64,000 bases of DNA from Vespula vulgaris (GCF_905475345.1 NC_066588.1:8146001-8210000); one strand, 5' to 3'; numbered from the stretch's first letter, positions 12,855-26,078 are shown. Made by a program: numbers and translations. The notes: generated by a model not told the origin, from the sequence alone.

Positions 12855-15257
12855 CGTGATCGGAAAGATAGAGTGGACAAGTTTGATCTTCTTGGAGGAT
12901 TTTCCTTCGTCCTTTTGAAAGCTGCAGCGCGATTTGCTCGCGTCCTTTTGGCTTTGGCGGGTCTGCCTGGAATGAACGTCGGGGCTCGGCAGGACGACTA
13001 GAAAAGCAGTGGCGGGTACGGTCGATCAACTACTCCCACCCTCGGCCTCAAGCCCACATCTCCTACCCTCCATCTACCCTTCAAACATACAGCTACCTCA
13101 GTACATACATACACCTATAACAAGTACATGTGTGAACCGTATATGTATACGTTTTCTCGTTTTCGTATGTATGTACGCTGTAGATTCATCTATATCCTCA
13201 TCCCTTTTTGTTTTCGTACTTTTCGCCCACACAACTTCGCCATTTGCGAAGAAGACATGCAATAGCGAACGCGCGCATCCACCTACACTTTTTCATTTAT
13301 TGTGATACTGATCTACCCACGCAATGACCCGAGCACATAGCTACCCTCGGGATGTTTCCGCCTCCTTCTCCTTCTCTCCCTTCTCTTCTTCATTCTCCTC
13401 TTCTTTTCAGATCTCTCATTCTTTTTTCCCTCTCACGTATGTTTGTCCTCTTTTTCTTTTTACAAATCTTTCAAGAATAATTAACTGAGAAAACTTTCAT
13501 CTTAATTTAGCATTGAAAATATTCATGAGCATATTTTTCAATACGTTTGATGATTTTTATATTTATCTGGAAAATTACCTAATATAGGCAGAAAGGACTT
13601 CCAATTCATTCTTTGCAACAGGCCAAACGCCCACGTGAAAACGTAAACACTCACACAGTCCTCGCATCAACCTACACTTTTTCTCTACCGTGAATTGCCA
13701 GAGGTGACTACGCGAAATGAAGAGACCAATATTTTACTCCTTTACTACATGAAAATGTTACATCCAAGAGAAAATATTTATTACCACGGTTTGATCCAAA
13801 TTTTATATTAAATCATTTCTAAAGAATATAACATTTATCGGTATATAGAGTTTACTCATAATTGACCTATTTTCAATGAAATAATACCACGCTTGCGTAA
13901 ATCACGTGCACGAGAATATATGCAGATACGAGCAAAATGAAATTAGATAAATAGGATTCTAAAGGATACTTCAATAATGACAAATCATCAAGTACTTTAC
14001 AATACTATATATTCCTCAAAGAAAACATATCTTTTTCTTTTCAATGAAGAGAGACAAATGTCAATAATTTTCGATGAATGAAAAACAATGTAGCTCGAGA
14101 AAAAGCAATTTTTTAAGAATTATAAATACGATAACAGAAGTGTGAATGAATAAAAAGAGAAAAAGAATTTTGTGAGAGCTTTGTATCGAAGAATAATTGT
14201 TATTTGTTGATATCGCTTGATCTAGTCTTGCGTTTACGTCCTGAAGGGTGGTTCTTATTGACGTCAATCGTTGATATTCTATTCGGCGAATTCCTAGCTG
14301 GTGGGGGAACTACGCATGTACAACGAACAACAAAGGTATGACAGGAAGATGAGAGTAGAGATAAACCAAACATCCTCTGACAGAAGAGTAACTGAAATGT
14401 TATTAGAACCTATTGGTTATAATAAAACAGGAAAATACAACTCGCTTATGATATAGAAGAAAAATGCGAAATATATATTTTTTTTTAATAATATGGAATG
14501 TCTTTTTTTTTAAATAATAAAATTGAAAAATAAATAAAAATTATTATTTGTTCTGTATTTATATGAGTAACAAGTAAAATAAATATATCTCCGTTCGTAT
14601 AAACCATAATAAGTCGTTGGAAGGGGTAACTCCATAAGGACAGATCAATGTTTCTGTAACCGTAGTAACGGCCGTTCGTTGATGCGAAGGAGATGGGTTC
14701 ATTCATAAAAGCAATCGCTTCTTTTACGAATGAAGAGACGAGTTATTGCATGTTATTCTTTGACAAATACCTGAAGATTTAAATATTTACTTATCTGCCA
14801 GAATGAATAAAGATACCATAGTAGTAGTTTTATTTTATTCAATTAAATTAATACATGATTGATTCTAAACAATATTTTGTTGTTTTATCGTTTCACAACA
14901 TATTGATATGAATATCAAAAAATAACATCGAAAAGAATAATTTGTATTTTTGCAGTTATCTTAAATATCTAGGAGTATATCTTGAAAATGATTTGAGTTG
15001 ATAAATCATGAGTTTGAAAATTCATACTTAGACGCCATTCGTTTCAATAATCCAAAATGGCGTATAGAAGAATATGTTCTGAAACGATCCTGTGATTATT
15101 ACTAGTCAACATTGGCTAAAGCTAGTTTTGGCGTAGGATCAAAAGGACATTGATAGAAAGTTCCAGTCTTGTAGTTACAGAATTACAATATGTGAAAAAT
15201 AAAACAGTCACTTGGTTCTTTAATTGTTGAAAAAAATTAAGTAAACACTAAAAGAAA
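12855..15257. other. Divergent upstream region between the neuropeptide gene and ATE1
   Basis: About 12855-13000 is relatively GC-rich and is probably the 5' UTR exon and start region of the neuropeptide gene, which reads leftward. 13020-13440 is C/T-rich with CpGs and may hold its promoter. The remainder is AT-rich. Short open frames at 14061-14267 and 14485-14706 (minus) resemble nothing I know and have no supporting splice signals. The right end carries the ATE1 promoter. Confidence 0.6.
15032..15063. promoter_or_regulatory. Inverted pair of YY1/Pho-like sites upstream of ATE1
   Basis: ACGCCATT (15032-15039) and its exact reverse complement AATGGCGT (15056-15063) lie about 200 bp upstream of the ATE1 start codon. 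AAAATGGCG is the known YY1/Pleiohomeotic recognition core. The arrangement is seen directly; use by the promoter is inference. Confidence 0.4.
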
Positions 15258-18200
15258 ATGTCTCGTCAATCTCTCAGTATTGTTGAGTATTATGCTCAAG
15301 AAGAAAGACATGCTTGTGGTTATTGCAAAAGTCCAGATACAAATTTTAGTCATGGTAAAAGCTTTAATTAAATGTTCGTCAAAATAATGACAATAAATTT
15401 TTATAGTTTACAAAATAAAATGACATAACCTAATCTGTGATATTGTTCTGTATATATATGAATAATTGAAAAAATTATAGGTATGTGGGCACACTCTTTG
15501 ACAGTTCAAGATTATCAAAACTTAATAGATAGAGGATGGAGAAGAAGTGGTAGTTATTGTTATAAACCTACAATGGATCAGACATGTTGTCCGATGTATA
15601 CTATCAAGTAAGTATATTTTTTTATATAGGTATAAAACAATGCATAAATTAATGATCTACAGGTGTGAAGCATTGAGTTTCAAGATTTCCAAATCACAAA
15701 AAAAGATTTTAAAACGTATGACCAAGTTTTTAAGAAATGAATTAAAAAAAGATGAAATTATGGATACTAATGATGAACGGCAAGATATTACTGGTACATC
15801 TATAATTATGTTTACATAAGTTACAATTTAGAATATTCTCTTTTTTAAATAAACTATATTTGCAGATATAAATTTTGAACAAGTTCCGAATAAGCATACT
15901 GTACTGGCACAGAAAAATATTTCTAAATTAAATGTATCATCGATAGATAATGAACCTAATGAAAGATTAAATCCTAACATGCTAAATTGTAGCAAGAATT
16001 TCTGTGATTTAAAAAACGAACCACATTCAGATAGTAGTGCATCTACGCCAAATCCTGATGGAAATATACCTGTTGCTTTAGAAACAAATAAAATACAAGA
16101 AGGCAATAATTCTAGCAGCATACCATGTAAAAAAGCAAAACTTCTACGTATAGAACGCAAACAAAAGAAATTGTTAGCACAAGGGAAATCATTAAAAGAA
16201 ATTGAAACTGCTTTTAAAGAAAGCAAGCAACAGAATTACGTCAAAACTTTAGAGGAATTGTTTGATGAAATATGGACTGGAACAAAAAAATTGGAGGTAA
16301 GATATATTAAGATAAAAACATTGGAAATATAATAAATGTTAAATAAATCTTATATTCCAGTATCTCATTAATAATCAAAATGTTTTCTTTCTTTTTTGTA
16401 CTATCAAAAAATATATCAGTATCTATATTATTATCTGTTTTACTATCTTCTATTTATTATATATCATTTCTAAGGAAGGACTGGCTAACAGTGAAAGAAG
16501 AAAAGAAAGGAAAAAAATTACATGGTTTTTATATACTTTTCTATAGATTACAATCTATTATAGAAAGAAAACATTTTTTTATACAAACAAACAGGAAGTT
16601 ATTTCAAGTGATCATTGCCATTATAATCCAGTTGACGTATTTAATAATTTTACTTATTTATAATAGTATTAATAAAATAGTTTGCAATTGCTAATATGGT
16701 CCTCTTTTCTCCAATTGTATTTGAAATTTAAACTTATGAAACAAACATGTTGCAGATACGTCATTAAACATTCAAGAAATTGGTCTTATATATTAGTGCT
16801 CTGTAACTTTAAGATTGCTCTTCTCAAACGAGTATAATTTTTACAGCATACTTTTCTGTTCTTCCAATTCAGTTGCTAACTGTTATCCAGACTTATATAT
16901 TTCAATATGAAGATAGTTTGATTTACTTTTCATTGGATAAATTTGTATTAAATTAATGACTTTTATAAGCTGAAACTAGTTAGAACCTCACCGATGAGCT
17001 CTGGGTATCTAATGACTTCAAAAAAATCTTATGAGGTCTATAGAAAATATCAAAACACAATACATCGGATTCCAACAGAGAAGATTACAGAGCAACAGTA
17101 TACAAGGTTTCTTGTGAAATCCCCATTACAGGTAAATGTGAAATGTGCCAAGATCACTGATCTGTAAAATACTATCAAAAGGAACAGTAGATGCATTAAA
17201 ATTTTTTGTTATATTTCTTTAGTTCGTATATCATTTACACTTGTGTAGAAATACCAATTAATATTGATCCAATAAATAATAATTGCTTGTACATAATTTA
17301 ATGCAGGACTGTTCAGATAGTAACAAATTTTCTTAATGTTTTATACAATATATAAAATTTAGAAAGATGAAACAGATGATATTTTCAAAGGCATTAGAGA
17401 ATGTTCTATAAATACTTCAAATGACATAATGCAAATAATAGAAGTTGTTGCTTCTTGTGATATTATATAAGAAGTATTATATGTAAAAATGCTGTACATA
17501 ATATTGATCTAAATAAGAAGTTATATTGGAGCAAAGTGGACCTTTCGTCTGAATTGATAGTTTGTTTTCAACATACAAGGTGAACTACACCAAATACATG
17601 TATCTATAAGGTTGTTTTCTTTAAGATTATTTCAGAAATGAACTTTAATATTAACTTAAAATATTAAAAGTCGATTGTTAAACGTATCAAAGGTTTTTTC
17701 TTTCCTTTTTTTTTTGTTTTTTTTAAAGAAAAATATATAATTTACCTTGCATGTCATAGTAATATAATAAGCATATTTTCTTTTATTCATAATTTCTTTT
17801 ACGAATTTATTAGATAAAATTGGTGAGGGTAATGACAGAAGAATTTCTTAAATCTCTCGATACAAGTGCAAATCTTTACAAAAAATATCAAATGGCTATT
17901 CATGGAGATGAACCAGAGGAATGTAATAAAAAAACATTTATCAATTTTCTTGTAAAGAGCCCTTTGCAGGTACACTTTGTATTCCATTAAACATTTTTAA
18001 CTTATTAAATAAAGTTCATTCATATTCTTTATTTGCAATCTCTAATGCCAATTATATATTAAACTAAGCATCAAGAATTTTAATTATTAATTTTATAAAA
18101 GTATTTTATAACAAATATGTCATTTTAAAGGAATGGATACCTGAAAATGGCCCACCTCAAGGGTATGGTTCCTTTCATGAACAATATTGGCTGGACAATG

Positions 18201-18890
18201 AATTGATTGCTATTGGTGTAATTGATATTTTACCATCGTGCGTTTCAAGTGTATATTTCTTTTATGATCCAGAATATTCTTTTCTTTCTTTAGGAACATT
18301 CAGGTCAGTAAATAAAATTTTACATTCTTTGTATATAACGTTGAAATACTTAAATATTTCTTTATATGAAACATATATTTATTGTTTTCAGTTCATTGAG
18401 AGAAATTTATTTAACAAGACATCTTAATAAAGTCGCAAGTAATTTAAAATATTATTATATGGGATTTTACATACATACCTGCCCTAAGATGCGGTACAAA
18501 GCTAGGATGAAACCATCTAAGCTATTATGTCCAGAAACTTATGTTTGGTGTGACATTGAACCTTGTTTAGCAAATTTAGACAAAGAAAAATATTGTAGAT
18601 TCAATGAGGATATAGATGCTATAGATGAAGATGGTATAGTGGATATTAATAAGGTCTTTACATCATTATTTTATTCAAAATATTATTTCCATTTTTATTT
18701 TAAAAAATTAAACTAAAATTTGTGCTATTTTCAGATATTAATTTTATATGGTGAAATGGCAATGCCTTACAGAATTTATAAAGTACGTGCGCATAGAGAT
18801 ATCATAAAGCAAAAAGAAGATGAACTGAAAGAGTATGCTAACCTAGTTGGAATGAAATGTGCGCAAAGTTTGCTTCTTTATCGTAGCTAA
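15258..18890 (+). CDS. Ate1: Arginyl-tRNA-protein transferase ATE1
   Basis: Transfers arginine from Arg-tRNA to N-terminal Asp, Glu or oxidised Cys, creating Arg/N-degrons. Exons: 15258-15354, 15481-15607, 15663-15793, 15866-16296, then either 16970-17131 or 17814-17969, then 18131-18303, 18392-18653 and 18735-18890. Length is 512 or 510 aa, close to animal ATE1. The N-terminal domain has the Cys motifs HACGYC, SYCYKP and CCPMYTI that bind metal in this family, and GWRRSG. The C-terminal GNAT-like domain has YGSFHEQYWLD, AIGVIDILPSCVSSVY, DPEYSFLSLG, YYYMGFYIHTCPKMRYK and LLCPETYVW. A lysine/glutamate-rich linker (exon 4) separates them. All exon phases fit. Start: the ATG at 15258, directly ahead of SRQSLSIVEYYAQEE. 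The gene ends 0.9 kb from the convergent SLC17 gene. Confidence 0.96.
16970..17131 (+). other. Ate1: ATE1 alternative exon 5a
   Basis: 54 codons, phase 0 at both ends. It begins LKLVRTSPMSS and ends RFLVKSPLQ, with SYEVYRKYQNTIHR in the middle. It is preceded by TTTATAAG and followed by GTAAAT. It is homologous to exon 5b, so inclusion of only one of the two gives a normal ATE1. Exon homology and phase are direct observations; mutually exclusive use is inferred from the similarly placed exon pair of mammalian ATE1. Confidence 0.85.
17814..17969 (+). other. Ate1: ATE1 alternative exon 5b
   Basis: 52 codons, phase 0 at both ends. It begins IKLVRVMTEEF and ends NFLVKSPLQ, with ANLYKKYQMAIHGDEPEE in the middle. 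It is preceded by TTTATTAG and followed by GTACAC. It aligns along its whole length with exon 5a; the shared C-terminal LVKSPLQ is identical. It lies 682 bp downstream of 5a and 161 bp upstream of the next constitutive exon. Confidence 0.85.
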
Positions 18891-19777
18891 TTTCTAAAGG
18901 ATAAATGACATTATTTTTTCGAGAGTATATATTTTCATGAACGATAATAATGAACGATTTTATTTGTTATTCTGAATTTTGAGTCATTAATGAATTGAAA
19001 AGTAAAAAAAAAAATATTATATGCAATTACATGTGTTTTAATCTAAAGACAAATATATTAATTAATTAAAATAAAGTGAATTTCTAATGTAGGAGAAAAA
19101 AATTAATTTTTTAATTTCTTTTAACTGTGACACAAATCTGTATAATATATTAATAAATTGCATCCTTTACGAAAAAAAAAAAATTACCTATCGATTAATA
19201 TTATTGCAATTTTTTTCTTAGCTAAAAATATTTTACGTCTTCTAAATATTTCGAGCAAGTCATTAAAATCTTTTCATTGCTGTCGTCAAATTAAGTTATT
19301 ATTTAAAAAATTCCAAAGCTATTAATCTTCGGTTAGCGTGACCAAAAATCAGATAAATCAGATATATAACGATTATCAATGATAACGTCATTCGTCTAGA
19401 TATTATGAAACATTTATGAAGAGAACTTGATACTTATATAATGTCGCGTCTTGTTTTCTGGACGTTTGTAAGAAAATATCAATTACTATTTTTTTACACG
19501 CAATGAGTCTTTTATGTTTACGTATTTAAGTAATATAAATAAAGTCGATATGTCCTCTGAAAAATTCATTGATTTAATTATTTTATATTGATTAAAAATG
19601 TTTATAATTTATATAAATATGTAATATATTATATCGTAACAATTAAAATAACATTGATTTAATATTATCAAATCTTTTTTTAATTTTAATTTAGATGTTC
19701 TATATTATATATTGTATTCTTCCGATTTCGATTTTAGAAAGGAATAATCAAAACAATCGAAGTATAGAATAGCGTGT
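18891..19777. other. Convergent 3' region of ATE1 and the SLC17 gene
   Basis: Holds the two 3' UTRs. The ATE1 side has AATAAA at 19070. The remainder is A/T runs with no coding signal. Confidence 0.7.
19070..19075 (+). terminator. Probable ATE1 poly(A) signal
   Basis: AATAAA 180 nt after the ATE1 stop codon, followed about 15-20 nt later by TGTAGGAG, a G/U-containing stretch. Confidence 0.5.
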
Positions 19778-21728
19778 CTATGCTTCTCTTTCTCTTCCCC
19801 TTCCTCGCTCTGCATCTGGGACATCTTCAATTTCATTCCATTTTTGTATTTCCCCACTTCCACCAATAATAAAAACAATCATACTCAGAATACACACAGC
19901 GGCAGCAATCATAAATAGTTGTCGCCATTTATGGATTGGATTCTAAGAAAAAAATTTATTTATTTATCATCAAAAAACGACGAATATTATAAAGATATAA
20001 AATAAATTAAAAAACAATTGTGTATATACATACAAAAATATCTTAATGTATAGAATGAATGTGATATATGATCGCTATACAGTAAAATAAAAAGAAATAC
20101 AAAATATTAAATAATCATTTTGTATTACGTAATTACTTATATTGCCGATATTATTCTTCTTGTCAATGAATAATAAAAAATTATTATCTTTTTATTTATT
20201 TTTATTTCATATTTATTTAAAAGTCATATAATAATTACATATTTCTAGCTAAACATAAAAACTTACCCACAAGATTATTACTTTTGATAATAAGAAAAAT
20301 TCATGTGAAGTTTTATGTGAACTTTTCAATACCTCTTAATAAAATTTAACGAAATTCTTAGATATTATTAATTTATTATAATTATTATCACGATATTATT
20401 AGTTATATCCTAATATATTTTTATTACATAATTTCTTCTTATTTATACCATATATACGGAAACCTTAATAAAGATGATGACAACGATGAAAGCTTTGATA
20501 TATTAGCAAGCAAGTATGAAAAGTAATGCGTTGTGCCATTTTTCTCAATAAAACGATGCGTGGACATATCTTGTACTGTAAATTATTGCTTATAATTTAT
20601 ATAAAAACGGGAGATATCTAATAGTCGTTATCACCGTGAATCTTATTGAAAATCTCAGGCACGTTTCAATAAAAGGAGAAACTTCTCACGTGTTTGGAAT
20701 ATCTTATTTCGCCATTTCGTACGCGCATTACCTTTCTAATCCAATAACCATGCGCAATAACGTAAATCTGATGAGAGAAAACTAACATAATGACGTTAAA
20801 TTATGATTAATCTTATGACATCAATAATAAACGAATGTTGTCATCTGTTGTATTCTTGTTATATGTACGGGAGACGAAACATGTTAGGATTTTATCACGT
20901 TCCATTTTGATAATTGCATTTGACTGATTTAATTTTATTTTGAAAACAAGATAAATGCCTAAAATGGTCTGTACAATAAGATACACGATATATGTAGTAC
21001 AAGATAATACCAAGATGCTGAATAGGTGAGAACGAAATTTTGCACGGAAGGCACATACACCTATATGATTATGTAATAAAGCTCATACTATGATACAAAA
21101 CATAGCACAATATAATAACAACGTGTTTGATTTGCGGAAAACAATTTTGTACCCAAGATACATATACAACGGCATAATACGATACGTAATATAAGATACA
21201 CGATATAATACAGGATAGTATTAAGGTGTTAGATATGTAAGAAGCAATTTTACACAGCAGACACATATACAACTACCTAATAAAGCGTGTACTATGAGAT
21301 ATAAAGCATAGTAATAATAAGGTGTTTGATGTGAGAAAAACAATTTTACACGGCATATATATAACGACTCAATACGATACATATTACGAGATACACAACG
21401 TAGTATATTAATTTATAATGTGCGAAAAGCAATTTTGCACGCAAGGTACATATACAACTAATTAGAACCGGCTGTACTATGAGATACAAAACACAGCACA
21501 GGATAGTACTAATCTGCTGAATATGTAAAAAGCAATTTTGCACGTAAGGAATAAGTATTTAGTGAAATCCGTACTACGAGATATACAACATAGTTCAAGA
21601 CAGTACTAGGGCGTTGGATATGAAAAAAAAATGAAATCGTTCAAAAAACGCATATACCAACTACTTGGGACTGTCCTTACTATGAGATATGCAATCTACA
21701 GAATTTTTTCTGTGATATGAAGTTGTTA

Positions 21729-21780
<52 letters not shown>

Positions 21781-23419
21781 TCACAATTAAACGAACATGT
21801 ATTATGATTATCTTAAGAAATGTATTTAATCAAATGATTAAACTCACCCCATATTTGCCTGCAATTTCTTCCACCATTATCGGTATTATTATACTAGAGA
21901 TACTCCCAACAGTATTCATAATTCCGTACAAAAAACCTGCAAAGTTCGGAGAAATATCTTGATTGTTCGAGAGATTCGCTATACTCGCCGCTCCATTGAA
22001 ACCCAATGCCAAAAATAAGAATACATTAGCAAGGTATAAGTTGCATTCAGCATAACCAACTAATATTAGAAAGATGCCTGGTAAAAAATGGGCTGGAAAA
22101 AATAAAAAATTATATTCTATCCAAATTTTTATTTTCCGTCTATAAACGTTTATTACTTACAAAATATACATGCGCCTTTTCGAAGTTTAGTGATGGACAT
22201 AACTTCTTTCTTTTTGATGTTATCGCCAGCCCAACAAAAAAAGAAGCCAAATAACATTCTACCAGCCCAAGGAAGACCGGCAGCACCACCACCTTTGGTA
22301 AGATCGAAACCTAATGCTTTCGACATATATAACATCAGCGAATTTTGGTAAAAAAAGATTAAGAAAAGATTGCCAAAGTGGCAGATAACAAGACTAAGAA
22401 ACGGAATCGAAGTAAGTATCGCTTTTATCGGTGTCTGTTTTAACGTAGGCTTTTGCATTCTGACTATTCCTGCTTGAGAACTGAAAGTATATAAAGGAAA
22501 TAATAATAATAATAATATTGATTTTTTACTTAGAAATAGATAGCAAGATCAGTCATTTATACACAAATAAGTTACCTTAAAATATAATCTTTTTCCTCTT
22601 GAGTTATACCCGGATGTTCCGCAGGTGAATCAAAGGCTAATAATATCCAAAAAAATATCCATAGGAACATCAGCAAGGATGGTATATACCATGCAGATTC
22701 CCAGTTTAAATATTGAGCAATAGCAGCAACTAAAGGATACGTAAAAATGGTACCAAATGTACCACCTAAAAGAGACCATATAAAACGTGCTCGTTCATGA
22801 GGAGGTGCCCATTTGGCAACTAAAGTGTGACAAGCAGGAAAAGTAACACCTCCGGTAAATCCTACTATTATTCTAGCAAATACGAGTATAGCCCAGTGAA
22901 GGTCTGCGAGTATAGGAGTGATTAGACATAAAGTAGCAGCTACTATGGATGTCCAAAGAATCGCCCGTCTTGGACCCCATTTCAAGGCCATCACACCACC
23001 AAGGAAACATCCAGGAAGATATCCGTAACCGTAAGCAGCTATCAATTGCCCGCGAATTTGAGGACCCCAATCGAAAGGTAATCCACTGAAGAGCGATAAA
23101 GTCGCAGATCGAACTGGTTGTTCCTCTGTTTCTTCTGCTTGTCGGGCAATACGTTCACCTTCAAGCTCAATCTCTTTGGTTTCATGAAAGTTCAATTTTC
23201 TATCCAGAATATATTCTTCGATGAAGTCAATCGGTTCGAACATCAAAAGAGATCGCCGTTGGCGTTCATTGTCACGGAAACATGCACCAGTTATTGGTTC
23301 GGTCGGTAGAGCCTTGATCATTGGTACTGCCAAAATAGGCATTTGCAAACGACACATGTAACTGGTCCAGCAACAGGTGAACATCATTAAGCATATTAAT
23401 AATCTCGCTGGAATCCATC
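19778..23419 (-). CDS. SLC17-type major facilitator transporter (sialin / Na-phosphate cotransporter-like)
   Basis: Multi-pass membrane anion transporter; the substrate cannot be read from sequence. Confident exons: 22576-23419, 22161-22480, 21848-22092 and 19778-19942, about 524 codons. SLC17/MFS signatures include GYLPGCFLGGVMALKWGPRRA between the second and third helices, VGFTGGVTFPACHTLVAKWAPPHERAR, AEHPGITQEEKDYI before the central loop, and ALGFNGAASIANLSNNQDISPNFAGFLYGIMNTVGSI late in the protein (a longer match, shown here only by its parts ALGFNGAAS and NFAGFLYGIMNT). The region after TM1 reads CRLQMPILAVPM, where vertebrate relatives have an Asn-Leu-Ser motif, so this is a divergent member. 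A charged 60-residue loop follows TM1. The first exon shown starts in phase 1 (GA TGG ATT CCA), so the start codon lies upstream. A candidate 32-nt exon is 23552-23583 (consensus donor GTAAGT). The initiating exon was not found. Confidence 0.85.
20965..21690. repeat. Diverged tandem repeat, about 100-bp units, inside the SLC17 intron
   Basis: A recurring core like GCAATTTTGCACG appears near 21036, 21150, 21245, 21341, 21431 and 21532. Each core is followed by ACATATACAACTA-like sequence, then ACTATGAGATACAAAACATAG-like and GATAGTACTAAGGTG-like blocks. Unit length ranges from about 95 to 115 bp over six or so units. Several minus-strand open frames over this stretch are by-products of the repeat. 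Confidence 0.75.
21732..21778. repeat. (TA)n microsatellite
   Basis: Uninterrupted TA dinucleotides between the tandem repeat and the SLC17 exon at 21848-22092. Confidence 0.95.
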
Positions 23420-25903
23420 CTGTAAATTAATGATCGACAAGTTTGAATCGGTTAATTTATAATTATGCAATCGCTATGACTAATGTATTGAACTTTAAGA
23501 CGTTTGAAATTTAATCGGATCGTTTTACAAATCATCTTTCCAGCGACTTACGTAAAAATTTCCAGACAAACGTTGGGTATCTTCTAGAAATAATAATACG
23601 TATAATTTAGTTATACTCAACGATCAATCCACAAGCTAGTCGTTCTTTCTTTTTCAAAGACAATTATTACGTGAAAGAGAAACGAACGACTTTGTGGTTC
23701 GATAATCAAGCATTACCAAACATACATTATATTATGCATTGATGCATATCACCAGAGAAACTAACTGAGTGAATTATAGTAATCACTACTTCTTTCACAC
23801 GGATTTGTAAAATCTATTATTTGAGATTAAATTTTGAATAGGAACTTTCTCATCTCAAATTGTTTCTCACTATATATTTGTATAATAACGCTATTTAAAT
23901 CGTTATAGCAACCAATATAAATATGAAGTTAACTGTTATTATTCAATAGAAAAAAAATCACATATAAAGAAATATTCCTTTTTTTTTTGCAATCGTGTTT
24001 TCGCGTTCGCGTTAACATGTGAATTGAAAAAGTACTTTGTCGAATGACGAGGCAGAAGCTTACATGAAATATTTTCTAGTGTACGCATATAAATAAATGT
24101 TAATGTTATTAAATACATAAGAACTCGTTAAAAAAAAAATAAATAAATTGGCGAATTTCAGATAGTTAAATAACGATTTCGAAATCGTGGATTAAAAATC
24201 CTATCCGATCGTATTTATCGGAAAATTATGACGGTTCATGTTCAAGGACGCATCAAATATACTTGGTTATATATTATGTGACGATGTAATATCGTGACTC
24301 GAATAGATACGTACGAGAAATCACGGTGAAATAAAAACTTCAATTTATATGTCCTCTTGTAATACCGTTCAAACTGTCGCAATTAGACTAACTGGGATGA
24401 TCTATACTATCAAATTACAAAATATTTGTGCGGATGTATGCATCGACTTCGCAATGTGATCGATAATTTCACAACCTTGTAGTCAATTGAAAAATATAAA
24501 TAAATGATTATATAATCGTATTTCTCTCATTAATCTACGAAAAATTACATCCATATTCATTATTCATAAATGAATATAATTTTCGTCCGCTGTTTTAAAA
24601 GGTGCCTCAAACAAGTTAGAATTCAAGTAAGAAGGTTAAATAACGGACGCAAAATGCAAACCATGCCAAAAATGCCGAAAGCAATTGTAATCATCCTGTC
24701 GAGCTCAAGGAAATTTACATTTGCCTAGGATCGAAAGATCAACAATGGCGTAGCAATTTACATTGATGTTGGTTACTTGACATTTTTGTTTGAAAGATAA
24801 ATTGCTTCTATATACTATTATAGAAAATTACATAAAATCACGTCGTGTGAATTTTGCTAGAATAATATCGCATGAAAGCATATAAAATCGCATAAGATTT
24901 ATAAAACATGAAATCGCCAATATCGTTTGATACTACGCTAATGAAGAGCAGAAAAGAAAACCGTTGACTTTCTTCGATACAAACGTCCAGTAATGACAAC
25001 AAGAGTGAAATATCAAAGGAAAGTCGGTTATCCGAGATATTTATATAAATGATATGTTCTCTAACAAAAAAATAAGAATATTATTTTAAATTATTTTGTA
25101 GGAAAATGGTAATTAAGTGATAGTTGTGCTATTAGGTGTGCTATCAAGCGGTATAGATCGCGTGCAATTTATTGTTTGAGCTACTTTTACCAACGACCAG
25201 ATTATCATGTTTGAAAAACTCATTACTTTCACTTACAATTAGTTAGACTGCGCGCTGCATAAAGAATGACACGTTTTTCGCGATTTCATATTCTTTATAA
25301 ATTTTGCGAAAATAATACTTTTTGCTTGCTCTCTTTCGATTTGTAAAAAAAGAAGAAAAGAAAAGAAAAATAATAATTAAAAATATAAAAAAAGAACTTG
25401 AGAGAAGTACACATTTTTTGTTCTTTCGATTTTGAAACGTATAACAAAATGTGTACAATATATAATGTTAACTAGGTCATTTCGAATAACAGAATATCTT
25501 GATATCCTGTCGCATATTCGAGTTGAATAACTTACTTGAAATAAGCATTTGTAACTTCTTTTTCATTCTACTCACTGTCAAGGAAAGAAAAAAAAATCAG
25601 ATCACGTACGATTAAAAGCACACTTAGACAATTTCAACTTGACGATACTAGTTCGTGCAAATAATTGGTGAAGTGTCACAAGATATCAATTTCGGAAGTT
25701 GTCGCACGAAATAAACTCTACCAACCTAGATGAAGGACTGGTGACATTGGACATCGAGAAGCGTATTTATATATCTTGCTACAGGTAAAAGCGCAGAGGT
25801 GGAGACTCGGATGAGCTTCTTTTAAGGATAGAGACCTTTTCTTATAGTTTTAAATGATTTTTAAATTTTTCATGAAGAAATGTCCTTTCGAATCATTATT
25901 TGA

Positions 25904-25904
<1 letters not shown>

Positions 25905-25983
<79 letters not shown>

Positions 25984-26000
25984 TACTATTACTACTACTA

Positions 26001-26053
<53 letters not shown>

Positions 26054-26078
26054 ATTTATTTATTATTATTATTATTAT
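25905..26078. repeat. Compound trinucleotide array (TTA)n then (CTA)n then (TTA)n
   Basis: About 25 ATT/TTA units run to 25980, then about 20 ACT/CTA units to 26051, then a short ATT run to 26078. Single-base transition from TTA to CTA suggests one array that mutated and re-expanded. Confidence 0.95.

Noticed and set aside
14061..14706. Two minus-strand frames upstream of ATE1
   Set aside because: Short, unrelated to anything I know, no paired splice sites; could be parts of a noncoding transcript but there is no evidence.
16380..16694. Plus-strand 104-codon frame in the ATE1 intron
   Set aside because: It runs through an AT-rich intron between matched ATE1 exons and has no family resemblance.
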